A program made the position numbers and the translations under genes. Shown piece after piece: positions 1 through 7,022 of a DNA stretch of 36,857 nt; within the stretch, counting starts at the first letter, position 1, and each line of letters starts with the position of its first letter. This stretch comes from Bacteroidaceae bacterium. Lineage in GTDB: Bacteria > Bacteroidota > Bacteroidia > Bacteroidales > Bacteroidaceae. The notes beneath the pieces were generated by a model. It was not told the DNA's origin. It worked only from the letters and a program-made list of their open reading frames with translations, and searched no databases. The stretch is from the NCBI GenBank assembly GCA_017455585.1, contig JAFSZU010000165.1, forward strand, positions 1 through 36,857. Reading direction: 5' to 3'.

Positions 1-10
1 AAAATGTAGG

Positions 11-1648
11 TTAGAAGTCCGCGATGATTTGGTCGAGCGTCACGGTCGGGTCAGCCACACCGAAACCTTCTTTCTTCAGTTTCTGTTTCCGGTGTTGCAC
101 GGCTGAGACCGAGATAAGATAGATGGCGGATAGGGCCATGTTCGACAGTTTCAGCCTTGCGAGCAAACACAGACGGATGTCCTCCTCGCTGAACTCAGGG
201 TGGGCGGCTCGCAATCGGCTGACGAAATTGCCATCAGCCGTGTCAAGGGTCAACTCTATCTCACGCCAGTTGCGGGCATTGATGACGGTTCGCTTGCCAG
301 CTGTCGGCTCAAGCATCTCCAGGATTTCGCTCTTGTCCATGATGTGCCCTCGCAGCATCGAGATCACGGTGTCCTTCTGCCTCAGACGCTCGGCCATCTG
401 CTCGGCTTCGCGTTCATGTGCCACGCATTCTGCTTCATGACGAAGTTGCATTTTGTTACGCCAATGGTAGCTAAGGAGGGCAAGCAACAATAATCCTAAG
501 ATCAGGATGGCGATGGTAGCCGTCATAAGACGTCGCTGTAGGGAGGTCGTCTTCATCACGTAGCCAGCAGACAGTTGGGTTTCCTGCGAGGCTTTGAGGA
601 TATCTACAGCTTTCTGCCACCCTGTCTTGAAGTTTGGTCTGTACTTTCGCTCCTTTTGCCCCATGTCGTACAAGTCAGCTGGCACACTGATTCCCAGAAC
701 TTGTGATTTCCCGTCGTACGTATAATCCTCGTAGTAGGTGTACACAAACTCAGGTGCAGGCAAGGCCCACAGCGAATCCAAGCACTGGAATACGCTGTCG
801 CATATACTGGCTGGCACTTCGCGATGTCCGGCGGCAAGAGCGGTGACGCGTTCCAACGACGGGAAACGGTGAAGATCAAAGGGGGCAGAGCGGAGAACGG
901 CTGCGCCATAGTCGTTGAGCAGCGTCAGCAGCCACATCGAGTGGTCGGCCGACAGCCGGTAATGCTCCAAGGCACGAGTGCAGCACAAAAGTTTCAACAC
1001 ATCCTTCGATTGCTGACCCAAGAGCCGGTAGGCACGGAAGGCCAAGGTGTGGTCTGCGCTGGCCTCGGCGCAATGGATGGCCAAGTGGATCAGTTTGTCG
1101 GCAGACAAGGCCGAGGTTTCGTTCTTGTGGTGACGGCTCAATGCATAGCAGATGCGCCCGTAGCGTTGTAGGGCTTGCTTGTCGTCAGCCGTTCCGCCAA
1201 GGCTCTCGCGTTCATAATAATGATATACGCGCATGAGCGTACTGCTGTCAGGAAGCAAAGCGTTGTCGTCAACCTCCTTGTATATAGTCTTGCGCATGAA
1301 GTTCCACACAGGCGACGTCACGCGCTGCGACTTTCTCGATGGTGCAGAAACCAAGATGGTGGAGTCGACCGATGACAGGTGGGAAACGGTGTCGGCATTG
1401 CCAAGATGCCATCGCTCCTCGTGGATGAGTGCCCGCATGAGGTCGTACAGCATCTGTGCACTTGCCGTCAGTATCGTCGTATCGACACGTTCCAACACTC
1501 GGGCAGCACTGTCCACGTCTGTAAACACAATATCTTCCGCCGAAGTGAGCAGTCGCTTCTGTGGCAAGTCCCGCATGTTCCAACCGATGCTGCCCGCTAA
1601 GGCCAGCACCAGCACTGCGATGATGATTCCATTTGTCTTCCTTTTCAT
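11..1648 (-). CDS. Membrane-anchored TPR/HTH-like regulator
   Basis: This 545-residue protein has an N-terminal hydrophobic segment (about residues 7-25), a long helical region that looks TPR-like, a second membrane span at about 375-395, a charged coiled coil after it, and a C-terminal region (EEDIRLCLLARLKLS and following) resembling the helix-turn-helix of Bacteroidetes LuxR-like regulators. That layout suggests a sensor with an extracytoplasmic repeat domain and a cytoplasmic DNA-binding tail; the function is inferred. A longer frame begins at 1699, but that start lies upstream of a good promoter (1671-1701), so I chose the ATG at 1648. The start lies about 20 bases downstream of the -7 box, giving a short leader. 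It stands alone downstream of dapL. No ligand or target can be read from the sequence. Confidence 0.75.
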   Translation of the reverse strand: MKRKTNGIIIAVLVLALAGSIGWNMRDLPQKRLLTSAEDIVFTDVDSAARVLERVDTTILTASAQMLYDLMRALIHEERWHLGNADTVSHLSSVDSTILVSAPSRKSQRVTSPVWNFMRKTIYKEVDDNALLPDSSTLMRVYHYYERESLGGTADDKQALQRYGRICYALSRHHKNETSALSADKLIHLAIHCAEASADHTLAFRAYRLLGQQSKDVLKLLCCTRALEHYRLSADHSMWLLTLLNDYGAAVLRSAPFDLHRFPSLERVTALAAGHREVPASICDSVFQCLDSLWALPAPEFVYTYYEDYTYDGKSQVLGISVPADLYDMGQKERKYRPNFKTGWQKAVDILKASQETQLSAGYVMKTTSLQRRLMTATIAILILGLLLLALLSYHWRNKMQLRHEAECVAHEREAEQMAERLRQKDTVISMLRGHIMDKSEILEMLEPTAGKRTVINARNWREIELTLDTADGNFVSRLRAAHPEFSEEDIRLCLLARLKLSNMALSAIYLISVSAVQHRKQKLKKEGFGVADPTVTLDQIIADF

Positions 1649-1670
1649 GTTCTTTTTCGTTTTGGCGCTG

Positions 1671-1701
1671 CAAAGGTACGGCAATTTTGCAACCTCCACA
1701 A
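1671..1701 (-). promoter_or_regulatory. Bacteroidetes-type promoter for the TPR/HTH regulator
   Basis: On the minus strand TTG (1699-1701) is followed after exactly 20 bases by TACCTTTG (1671-1678), matching the -33/-7 consensus TTTG and TAnnTTTG. It decides the start of the downstream gene at 1648. Confidence 0.7.
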
Positions 1702-1766
1702 GGAAACAAGGTGGAATACATATTCTATATGCAATTATTTGATATTCATTTGTTTATATTTCCGTT

Positions 1767-1797
1767 TTCCACCCATTTTCCATCTTAGGGGGTGGAA
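1767..1797. terminator. Possible hairpin between dapL and the regulator gene
   Basis: TTCCACCC (1767-1774) pairs with GGGTGGAA (1790-1797) across a 15-base loop. It lies just beyond the dapL stop and could end dapF-dapL transcription. There is no clear T-run on the minus strand, so the call is weak. Confidence 0.3.
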
Positions 1798-1802
1798 TAA
1801 TT

Positions 1803-3011
1803 TTACAATTTACTATCTATTCTGCGCAGTGCCTTCTCCGTATTCTCATGTGTGCCGAATGCTGTCAGGCGCACGTAGCCTTCGCCGCTGGAGCCGAAAC
1901 CTGCGCCTGGGGTGCAAACCACATGGGCAGAGTACAGCATCCAGTCGAAGAACTCCCAACTACTCATGCACTTAGGTGTCTTTACCCAAATATAGGGCGC
2001 ATCTGTTCCGCCATAAACTGTGAAGCCCATATCGGTCAAGGCCTTACGCATCAGGGTAGCGTTCTGCATATAGTAGTTGATGGTTTTCTGTATTTGCTGC
2101 TTGCCCTCTGGCGCGTAGATGGCCTCTGCAGCACGCTGGCTGAGGTAGCTGGTGCCATTGAACTTCGTGCATTGCCGACGGTTCCACAACTGGTTCAATG
2201 AATATTGTGTCTCATTGAATACTTCACTTTTCATTCTTTCACTTTTCACTTCCTTTGGTACCACCGTATAGCCGCATCGCACACCCGTGAAGCCAGCCGT
2301 CTTGGAATAGCTGTGAAACTCCACGGCGCACTGCTTGGCACCAGGAATCTCGTAGATGCTGTGCGGGATGTCGTCGTGTCGGATGAAAGCCTCGTAGGCG
2401 GCATCGTAGAAGATGAGGGCATCGGTGGCGAGGGCGTAATCCACCCACGCCTTGAGTTGTTCCTTCGTGAGCGTCGTGCCTGTGGGGTTGTTGGGGTAGC
2501 AGAGGTAGATAACATCCACATGCTCCTGTGGGAACGCCGGCACAAAACCGTTTTCCGCCGTGCAGGGCAGCGTGACGATGCAGCGAGCAGTCATCACGTT
2601 GGAATCCACATAGACGGGATAGACGGGGTCGGTGACAGCCACCACGCAGTCACTCGAAAGCAGCTCCTGAAAGTTGCCCGTGTCGCTCTTGGCACCGTCG
2701 CTCACGAAGATCTCGTCCGCCGCGACGTTGATGCCGCGCGCGCGGAAATCATGTTCCACGATGGCATTGCGCAGGAAGTCATAACCCTGCTCGGGGCCAT
2801 AGCCACGGAATGTCGCACAGCTCGCCATCTCGTCGGCAGCCTTGTGCAACGCCTCCACGACGGCAGGTGCCAGCGGCTGTGTCACATCACCGATGCCCAA
2901 CGATATGACATCCGCCTCCGGATGCTCCGCCTTGAACGCCTTCACCCGCTTGGCAATATCTGCAAACAGATAATTGCTCGACAACTTCAAAAAACATTCA
3001 TTTATTTGCAT
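1803..3011 (-). CDS. dapL: LL-diaminopimelate aminotransferase
   Basis: PLP-dependent fold-type I aminotransferase that converts tetrahydrodipicolinate to LL-diaminopimelate in one step of lysine and peptidoglycan precursor synthesis. The start at 3011 gives [16 protein letters not shown], which fits the family N-terminus; the frame extends to 3056 but the extra residues are not conserved. Family signatures visible are [12 protein letters not shown] near the N-terminus, CYPNNPTGT in the middle and [12 protein letters not shown] near residue 236, whose Lys should bind PLP. The protein is 402 residues, close to the usual 400-410. It lies downstream of dapF on the same strand, across a repeat element, so the two probably form a lysine operon. 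A short repeat-derived stretch ([10 protein letters not shown]) sits in frame before SLNQLW and looks like an insertion. Confidence 0.95.
   Translation of the reverse strand: MQINECFLKLSSNYLFADIAKRVKAFKAEHPEADVISLGIGDVTQPLAPAVVEALHKAADEMASCATFRGYGPEQGYDFLRNAIVEHDFRARGINVAADEIFVSDGAKSDTGNFQELLSSDCVVAVTDPVYPVYVDSNVMTARCIVTLPCTAENGFVPAFPQEHVDVIYLCYPNNPTGTTLTKEQLKAWVDYALATDALIFYDAAYEAFIRHDDIPHSIYEIPGAKQCAVEFHSYSKTAGFTGVRCGYTVVPKEVKSERMKSEVFNETQYSLNQLWNRRQCTKFNGTSYLSQRAAEAIYAPEGKQQIQKTINYYMQNATLMRKALTDMGFTVYGGTDAPYIWVKTPKCMSSWEFFDWMLYSAHVVCTPGAGFGSSGEGYVRLTAFGTHENTEKALRRIDSKL
2211..2262 (-). repeat. In-frame AAAAGTGAA-type micro-repeat inside dapL
   Basis: On the coding strand this stretch carries repeated GTGAAAAGTGAAAG and GAAAAGTGAAG, translated as [10 protein letters not shown]. 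The same kind of sequence, in the same reading frame (VKSEKLKM), occurs inside asnB at 18238-18269. It lies between the conserved GYTVVPKE and [10 protein letters not shown] blocks of DapL. Confidence 0.55.
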
Positions 3012-3042
3012 ATCCTTATTGAAACTTATATATCTTTTTTTC

Positions 3043-3166
3043 ACCACAGATTGCACAGATTACACGGATTCTTTCCTGCGTACTGCCTAACAATCTGTGA
3101 AATACTAGATAAAAATTTGATAACCATAGGACAAAAATAATCTGTTAAATCCGTGTAATCTGTGGT
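3043..3166. repeat. CACAGATT element, copy A
   Basis: A 124-bp spacer element with inverted ends: ACCACAGATT...ACACGGATT on the left and AATCCGTGTAATCTGTGGT on the right. Inside it has AATCTGTGAAAT and an ATAACCATAGGAC motif shared, in the other orientation, with the copy at 6028. It fills nearly the whole dapF-dapL spacer and ends one base before the dapF stop codon. See copies at 4612, 6028, 24424, 27526 and 30925. Confidence 0.85.
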
Positions 3167-3167
3167 T

Positions 3168-3992
3168 TTATAATTCTATTTCTCCCTCAAACACGAACTC
3201 GGCTGGCCCCGTCATATATACGTGATTATCAGCCTCGCGCCATTCTATGTCGAGTGTGCCGCCGTCCATGATGATGCGTGAGCTGCGTCCTGCGCGTTCT
3301 GTCTTGCAAGCCGCCACCGCCGTGGCACAAGCCCCTGTGCCGCAGGCCATGGTGATACCACTGCCGCGTTCCCAAACGCGCACTCGAATGCCGTCAGGAC
3401 GCATTTCGGCAAATTCGATGTTGCAACGTTCGGGAAACGCGGGGTGGTGTTCCAGTGCTCGCCCTTCCACCTCCACGGCGTCCACGTCGGAGGTGAAAAT
3501 GACGTAGTGCGGGTTGCCCATGGACACGAAAGACCCACCCCCGACCCCTCCCGTAATGGAGGGGAGAGGCTGCGCGGTGTCATACTGACTGGGGTTCTCA
3601 AAGACCGGCTCACCCATATCCACAGTGACTGATCCTACTTTTTCATCTTTCACATGTAGGTCCAGCAACTTGATGCCGGAGGGTGTCAGCAGACGAATGT
3701 CTGTCATGTCTGTCAGCCCTCGCTCATAGACATATTTCCCGATGCATCGGCTGGCATTGCCGCACATCATCGCCTCTGAGCCGTCGGCATTGAAGATGCG
3801 CATCGTGAAATCCGCCTCCGGGATGGGGCTTCGACCGATGAGCACGAGACCGTCCGAGCCGATGCCCTTGTGGCGGTCGCTCCAGGCTATCGCTGCGGCT
3901 GCCGGGTCCTCTATATTATATAATAAGGTGTCAACGTAGATGTAGTCGTTGCCCGCCCCGTGCATCTTGGTGAAGTGTATTGTTTGTTTCAT
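3168..3992 (-). CDS. dapF: Diaminopimelate epimerase
   Basis: Interconverts LL- and meso-diaminopimelate, the next step after DapL, for lysine and cell wall synthesis. The two catalytic cysteines are visible in CGNASRC (about Cys77) and ACGTGACATA (about Cys217), with the N-terminal HGAGNDYI motif. The length of 274 residues is normal. The start at 3992 places [16 protein letters not shown] at the N-terminus as expected. No clean promoter is visible upstream; the best -7-like site (TTACTTTG near 4042-4049) has a mismatch and no good -33 partner. A short G/C-rich palindromic stretch ([13 protein letters not shown]) interrupts the middle of the protein and appears to be a remnant of a repeat seen in other genes here. 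Confidence 0.95.
   Translation of the reverse strand: MKQTIHFTKMHGAGNDYIYVDTLLYNIEDPAAAAIAWSDRHKGIGSDGLVLIGRSPIPEADFTMRIFNADGSEAMMCGNASRCIGKYVYERGLTDMTDIRLLTPSGIKLLDLHVKDEKVGSVTVDMGEPVFENPSQYDTAQPLPSITGGVGGGSFVSMGNPHYVIFTSDVDAVEVEGRALEHHPAFPERCNIEFAEMRPDGIRVRVWERGSGITMACGTGACATAVAACKTERAGRSSRIIMDGGTLDIEWREADNHVYMTGPAEFVFEGEIEL
3531..3571. repeat. Short copy of the GC-rich palindromic element inside dapF
   Basis: CCCCTCC(CGTAAT)GGAGGGG forms a hairpin flanked by CACCCCCGAC and AGAGGCT, as in the larger elements at 7369, 15345 and 28766. It is in frame and codes for about 13 residues rich in Pro and Gly. Confidence 0.6.
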
Positions 3993-4164
3993 CTTGCTTG
4001 AGCAGTCTGATTGCAGCTGTCATTTTGTTTTAAATCCAATGCAAAGTAAATACATTTTGACATGAATAGACACATTAAACAAGCACAAAACAACAAACAC
4101 CTATTGATTACTTGACAAATGTCAACTAATTTAATAAATACAGTACACTTTATCATCGGTTGTC

Positions 4165-4195
4165 TTGCATGAAACCGCAAAATGTCATACTTTTG
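4165..4195 (+). promoter_or_regulatory. Promoter of the PII-amtB cassette
   Basis: TTG (4165-4167), 20 bases, then TACTTTTG (4188-4195) matches the Bacteroidetes consensus exactly. The leader to the ATG at 4254 would be about 50 bases. The rest of the dapF-PII divergent spacer (3993-4164) is A/T-rich without other clear features. Confidence 0.7.
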
Positions 4196-4253
4196 CACCG
4201 AAAACATTGCAATGTGTAATTATAGGACGCTCACAAGTAAACGTATTAAGGTA

Positions 4254-4601
4254 ATGAAAAAGATTGAAGCAATTATCAGGAAGACCAAATTTGAGGATGT
4301 CAAGGAGGCATTACTCAGCTCGGACATCGACTGGTTTGAGTATCACGACGTGCATGGCATCGGCCAGAGCCGACAGGAGCGCATCTACCGTGGCGTGCAG
4401 TACTCAACGGATGTCATCGAGCGTGTGGCGCTCACCATCGTCTGCCGTGACCAGTTCGTGGATCCAACGGTGAAGGTGATTATTGATACAGCCCACACGG
4501 GAGAAGTCGGCGACGGCCGCATCTTCGTCAGCGACATGATTGACACATGGAGCATCCGCACAGGCGAACACGGAGATACAGTATTAAGGGACAAGAAATA
4601 A
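4254..4601 (+). CDS. P-II family nitrogen regulatory protein
   Basis: A 115-residue PII signal protein, which senses 2-oxoglutarate and ATP/ADP and in the GlnK branch blocks AmtB. The start MKKIEAIIRKTKF matches the family start; the frame opens earlier (4182) but that lies on the promoter. The T-loop reads GIGQSRQERIYRGVQY, with Tyr50 aligning with the uridylylated Tyr51 of E. coli GlnB and the loop one residue shorter. The HTGEVGDGRIFV block is the conserved B-loop. It precedes amtB on the same strand, so it is probably the GlnK type. AAGG lies just upstream of the ATG. A repeat element separates it from amtB. Confidence 0.92.
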   Translation: MKKIEAIIRKTKFEDVKEALLSSDIDWFEYHDVHGIGQSRQERIYRGVQYSTDVIERVALTIVCRDQFVDPTVKVIIDTAHTGEVGDGRIFVSDMIDTWSIRTGEHGDTVLRDKK

Positions 4602-4611
4602 GAAAAAAAGA

Positions 4612-4730
4612 ACCACGGATTACACAGATTATACGGATTCACAACTACTTGCAAATAACCTGTGAAATTAAGGAATAAATAACACAGATTGCAGCCATAA
4701 ACAATCTGTTAAATCCGAGAAATCTGTGGT
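4612..4730. repeat. CACAGATT element, copy B
   Basis: A 119-bp element between the PII gene and amtB with ends ACCACGGATTACACAGATT and AATCTGTGGT (inverted). It includes TGTGAAATTA and AATCTGTTAAATCCG motifs. The transcript would fold into a long hairpin inside the operon message. Confidence 0.8.
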
Positions 4731-4742
4731 GAATAATTAAAA

Positions 4743-6008
4743 ATGGATAACATTATGAACGATATAGCTTTATCATTAGATACTGTGTGGATGCTGTTGG
4801 CAGCCATGCTTGTTTTCTTCATGCAGCCGGGTTTTGCACTGTGCGAGGCAGGTTTCACGCGCTCGAAGAACACGGCTAACATCCTGTTCAAGAATTTCGT
4901 GGATTTCATGTTCGGCTCGCTGTTGTTCTGGTTCGTGGGCTTCGGATTCATGTTCGGCTCGGATGGCGCTGGATTCATCGGCGCGCCCAACTGGGGCGAC
5001 CTCTCATTCTATAAAGGTTAGTTGCCCGGGGAGGGTTTTCTGATCTTTGAGACCGTGTTTTGTGCCACATCGGCCACCATCGTCAGCGGTGCCATGGCCG
5101 AGCGCACCAAGTTCTCCATGTATGTCATCTACAGTGCATTCATATCCCTGCTCATCTATCCCATCGAGGGCCACTGGACGTGGGGCGGCGGCTGGCTCTG
5201 CAACGATGCTGCCGACAGCTTCATGATGCAGACCTTCGGCGACGTATTCCACGACTTTGCCGGTTCGGCAATAGTTCACTCTGTGGGCGGCGTGCTGGCA
5301 CTCATCGGCGCTATGGCTCTCGGTGCCCGGCGCGGCAAATACGGCAAGGACGGCAAGAGCCGTGCCATCCCCGGCCATTCACTGACGCTGGCTGCGCTGG
5401 GTGTCTTCATCCTGTGGATGGGATGGTTCGGTTTCAACCCGGGTTCACAGTTGGCCGCCAGTGGCGAGGTGAACCGCGTGGCCATCTCCCATGTGTTCTT
5501 GACCACGAACCTGGCTGCTGCTGCCGGCGGTGTGGCCACGATGTTCCTCACGTGGCTGAAGTACAAGAAGCCCTCGTTCTCACTGACGCTGAACGGCGTG
5601 CTGGCAGGTCTCGTGGGTATCACGGCCGGTTGCGACCTCGTCTCGCCCGCGGGTGCCGTCATTATCGGTCTCGTCTGTGGCACAGTGCTGGTCTTCGCCA
5701 TCGAGTTCATCGACCACGTGCTGCACATCGACGACCCCGTGGGTGCGTCCAGCGTGCACGGCGTCTGTGGCATCCTCGGCACACTGATGACAGGCCTCCT
5801 CTCCACCTCCAACGGTGCCTTCTACGGTCACGGCTGGGGCTTCTTCGGTGCAGAGTGCTTCGGAATCCTCATGATTGACCTCTGGGCAGCCGCCTGTGGT
5901 TTCACCCTCTTCTATGGCATCAAGAAACTTCATGGTCTCCGCGTTCCTGCCCGCATCGAGGACGAAGGCCTGGACATCTATGAGCACGGCGAGACGTGCT
6001 ACAATTAA
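4743..6008 (+). pseudogene. amtB: Ammonium transporter interrupted by an in-frame TAG
   Basis: Amt/Rh family channel for ammonium. The frame opens at 4743 (MDNIMNDIALSLDTVW) and is stopped by TAG at 5019-5021, after ...SFYKG; the same frame continues at once with LPGEGFLIFETVFCATSATIVSGAMAER and runs to 6008. The full frame would be 421 residues with one missing, the normal family size. Both pore histidines appear present, in IVHSVGG and SVHGVCG. A single G-to-T change in a GAG codon could explain the stop, but this is a guess. If real, the gene is inactive or needs read-through; a restart in the second part would lose about the first 93 residues including early membrane spans. It follows a PII gene, the usual partner. 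Confidence 0.85.
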
Positions 6009-6027
6009 AAACATGATTGATTCTTGC

Positions 6028-6225
6028 ACCACAGATTACACGGATTAAACAGATTACATGTCCTATGGTTGTCAAATTTATATCTCATATTTCACAGATT
6101 GTTGAGCAGCAAGCTACGCAGGTGCTGAGTGCTCTCGGCCTTGGCACTCTGAAATCTGCGAAATGATGAACAAAATGGATGACAGTAAGCGGAGAAGAAT
6201 CCGTATAATCTGTGCAATCTGTGGT
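6028..6225. repeat. CACAGATT element, copy C
   Basis: A 198-bp element between amtB and the porin-like gene, with ACCACAGATTACACGGATT at the left and GCAATCTGTGGT at the right. Its interior (GTCCTATGGTTGTCAAAT, CAGATTGTTGAGCAGC, GCTGAGTGCTCTC) is shared in reverse orientation with the 256-bp copy at 24424, so these two look like full-length relatives. Confidence 0.85.
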
Positions 6226-6246
6226 GTAAATATTAAAAATAAAATT

Positions 6247-6936
6247 ATGAAAAAGATATTAGTTATTCTTCTTTCTGTAGCTGGAATGGCTACGGCAGGA
6301 GCACAAGATAAAGTGGAGGCCACACTGGGTGTGGACCTCGTGAACCAATACATTTGGCGTGGCCAGGACTTGGGTAACATGAGCCTGCAGCCCTCACTGG
6401 GTGTGGACTGGAAAGGGCTGAGCCTCTCCACGTGGGGCAGCGTGGGAATCACCAACGCCGCAGACACCAAGGAACTGGACCTCACATTGGATTACACCAT
6501 CGGCGGATTCTCCGTCGGCATCACCGACTACTGGTTTTCCAACGGCAGCTACTTCCAGTACAAAGCCCACAAGACGACGCACATCTGGGAGGCGGGCATC
6601 GGCTACGACTTTGATTTCCTGAGCATTCAGTGGTACACTAACTTCGCCGGTGACGACGGCCTCAACAAGGACGGCAAGCGCGCCTACAGCAGCTACTTCG
6701 AACTGTTTGCACCTTTCCAGCTCGGAGGCCTCGACTGGACAGCCACCCTCGGTGCCGTGCCCTACGCCACCAGCAGCTACGGTGCCAACGGCTTCTGCGT
6801 CACCAACGTCTCGCTAAAAGCCACCAAGGACATCCAGTTCAAGAACGGTTTCCACCTCCCCGTTTTCGCAGGCCTCACCGCCAATCCCCGTTCCGAGAAG
6901 ATGTACCTCCTCTGTGGTGTCTCGTTCAGCTTGTAA
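6247..6936 (+). CDS. Outer-membrane porin-like protein (TorF-like)
   Basis: A 229-residue exported protein. MKKILVILLSVAGMATAGAQ is a signal peptide. The mature part starts with a typical TorF/porin opening (VEATLGVDLVNQYIWRGQD), alternates short amphipathic strands and ends in an aromatic-hydrophobic strand (GVSFSL), as expected of a beta barrel inserted by BAM. I chose the ATG at 6247; the frame from 6163 reads through a repeat element. Its position after the PII and transporter genes suggests it lets ammonium or another nitrogen source cross the outer membrane; this is inference. A hairpin follows the stop. Confidence 0.75.
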   Translation: MKKILVILLSVAGMATAGAQDKVEATLGVDLVNQYIWRGQDLGNMSLQPSLGVDWKGLSLSTWGSVGITNAADTKELDLTLDYTIGGFSVGITDYWFSNGSYFQYKAHKTTHIWEAGIGYDFDFLSIQWYTNFAGDDGLNKDGKRAYSSYFELFAPFQLGGLDWTATLGAVPYATSSYGANGFCVTNVSLKATKDIQFKNGFHLPVFAGLTANPRSEKMYLLCGVSFSL

Positions 6937-6958
6937 CCTTCGACAATTGATAAAAAGG

Positions 6959-6992
6959 AAACCCCGCCGCGTCTCACGACGTGACGGGGTTT
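6959..6992. terminator. Bidirectional hairpin after the nitrogen cassette
   Basis: AAACCCCG (6959-6966) pairs with CGGGGTTT (6985-6992), with partial pairing inside. The minus strand has TTTCCTTTTTA after the stem, so it can serve the S41 gene ending at 7023 as well as the plus-strand cassette. Confidence 0.65.
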
Positions 6993-7022
6993 GGTGCCTA
7001 TAGGACTTGCTCTTTTGTTTAC

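Noticed and set aside
4042-4049. dapF promoter
   Set aside because: TTACTTTG has a mismatch at the second position and no TTG or TTTG at 19-21 bases.
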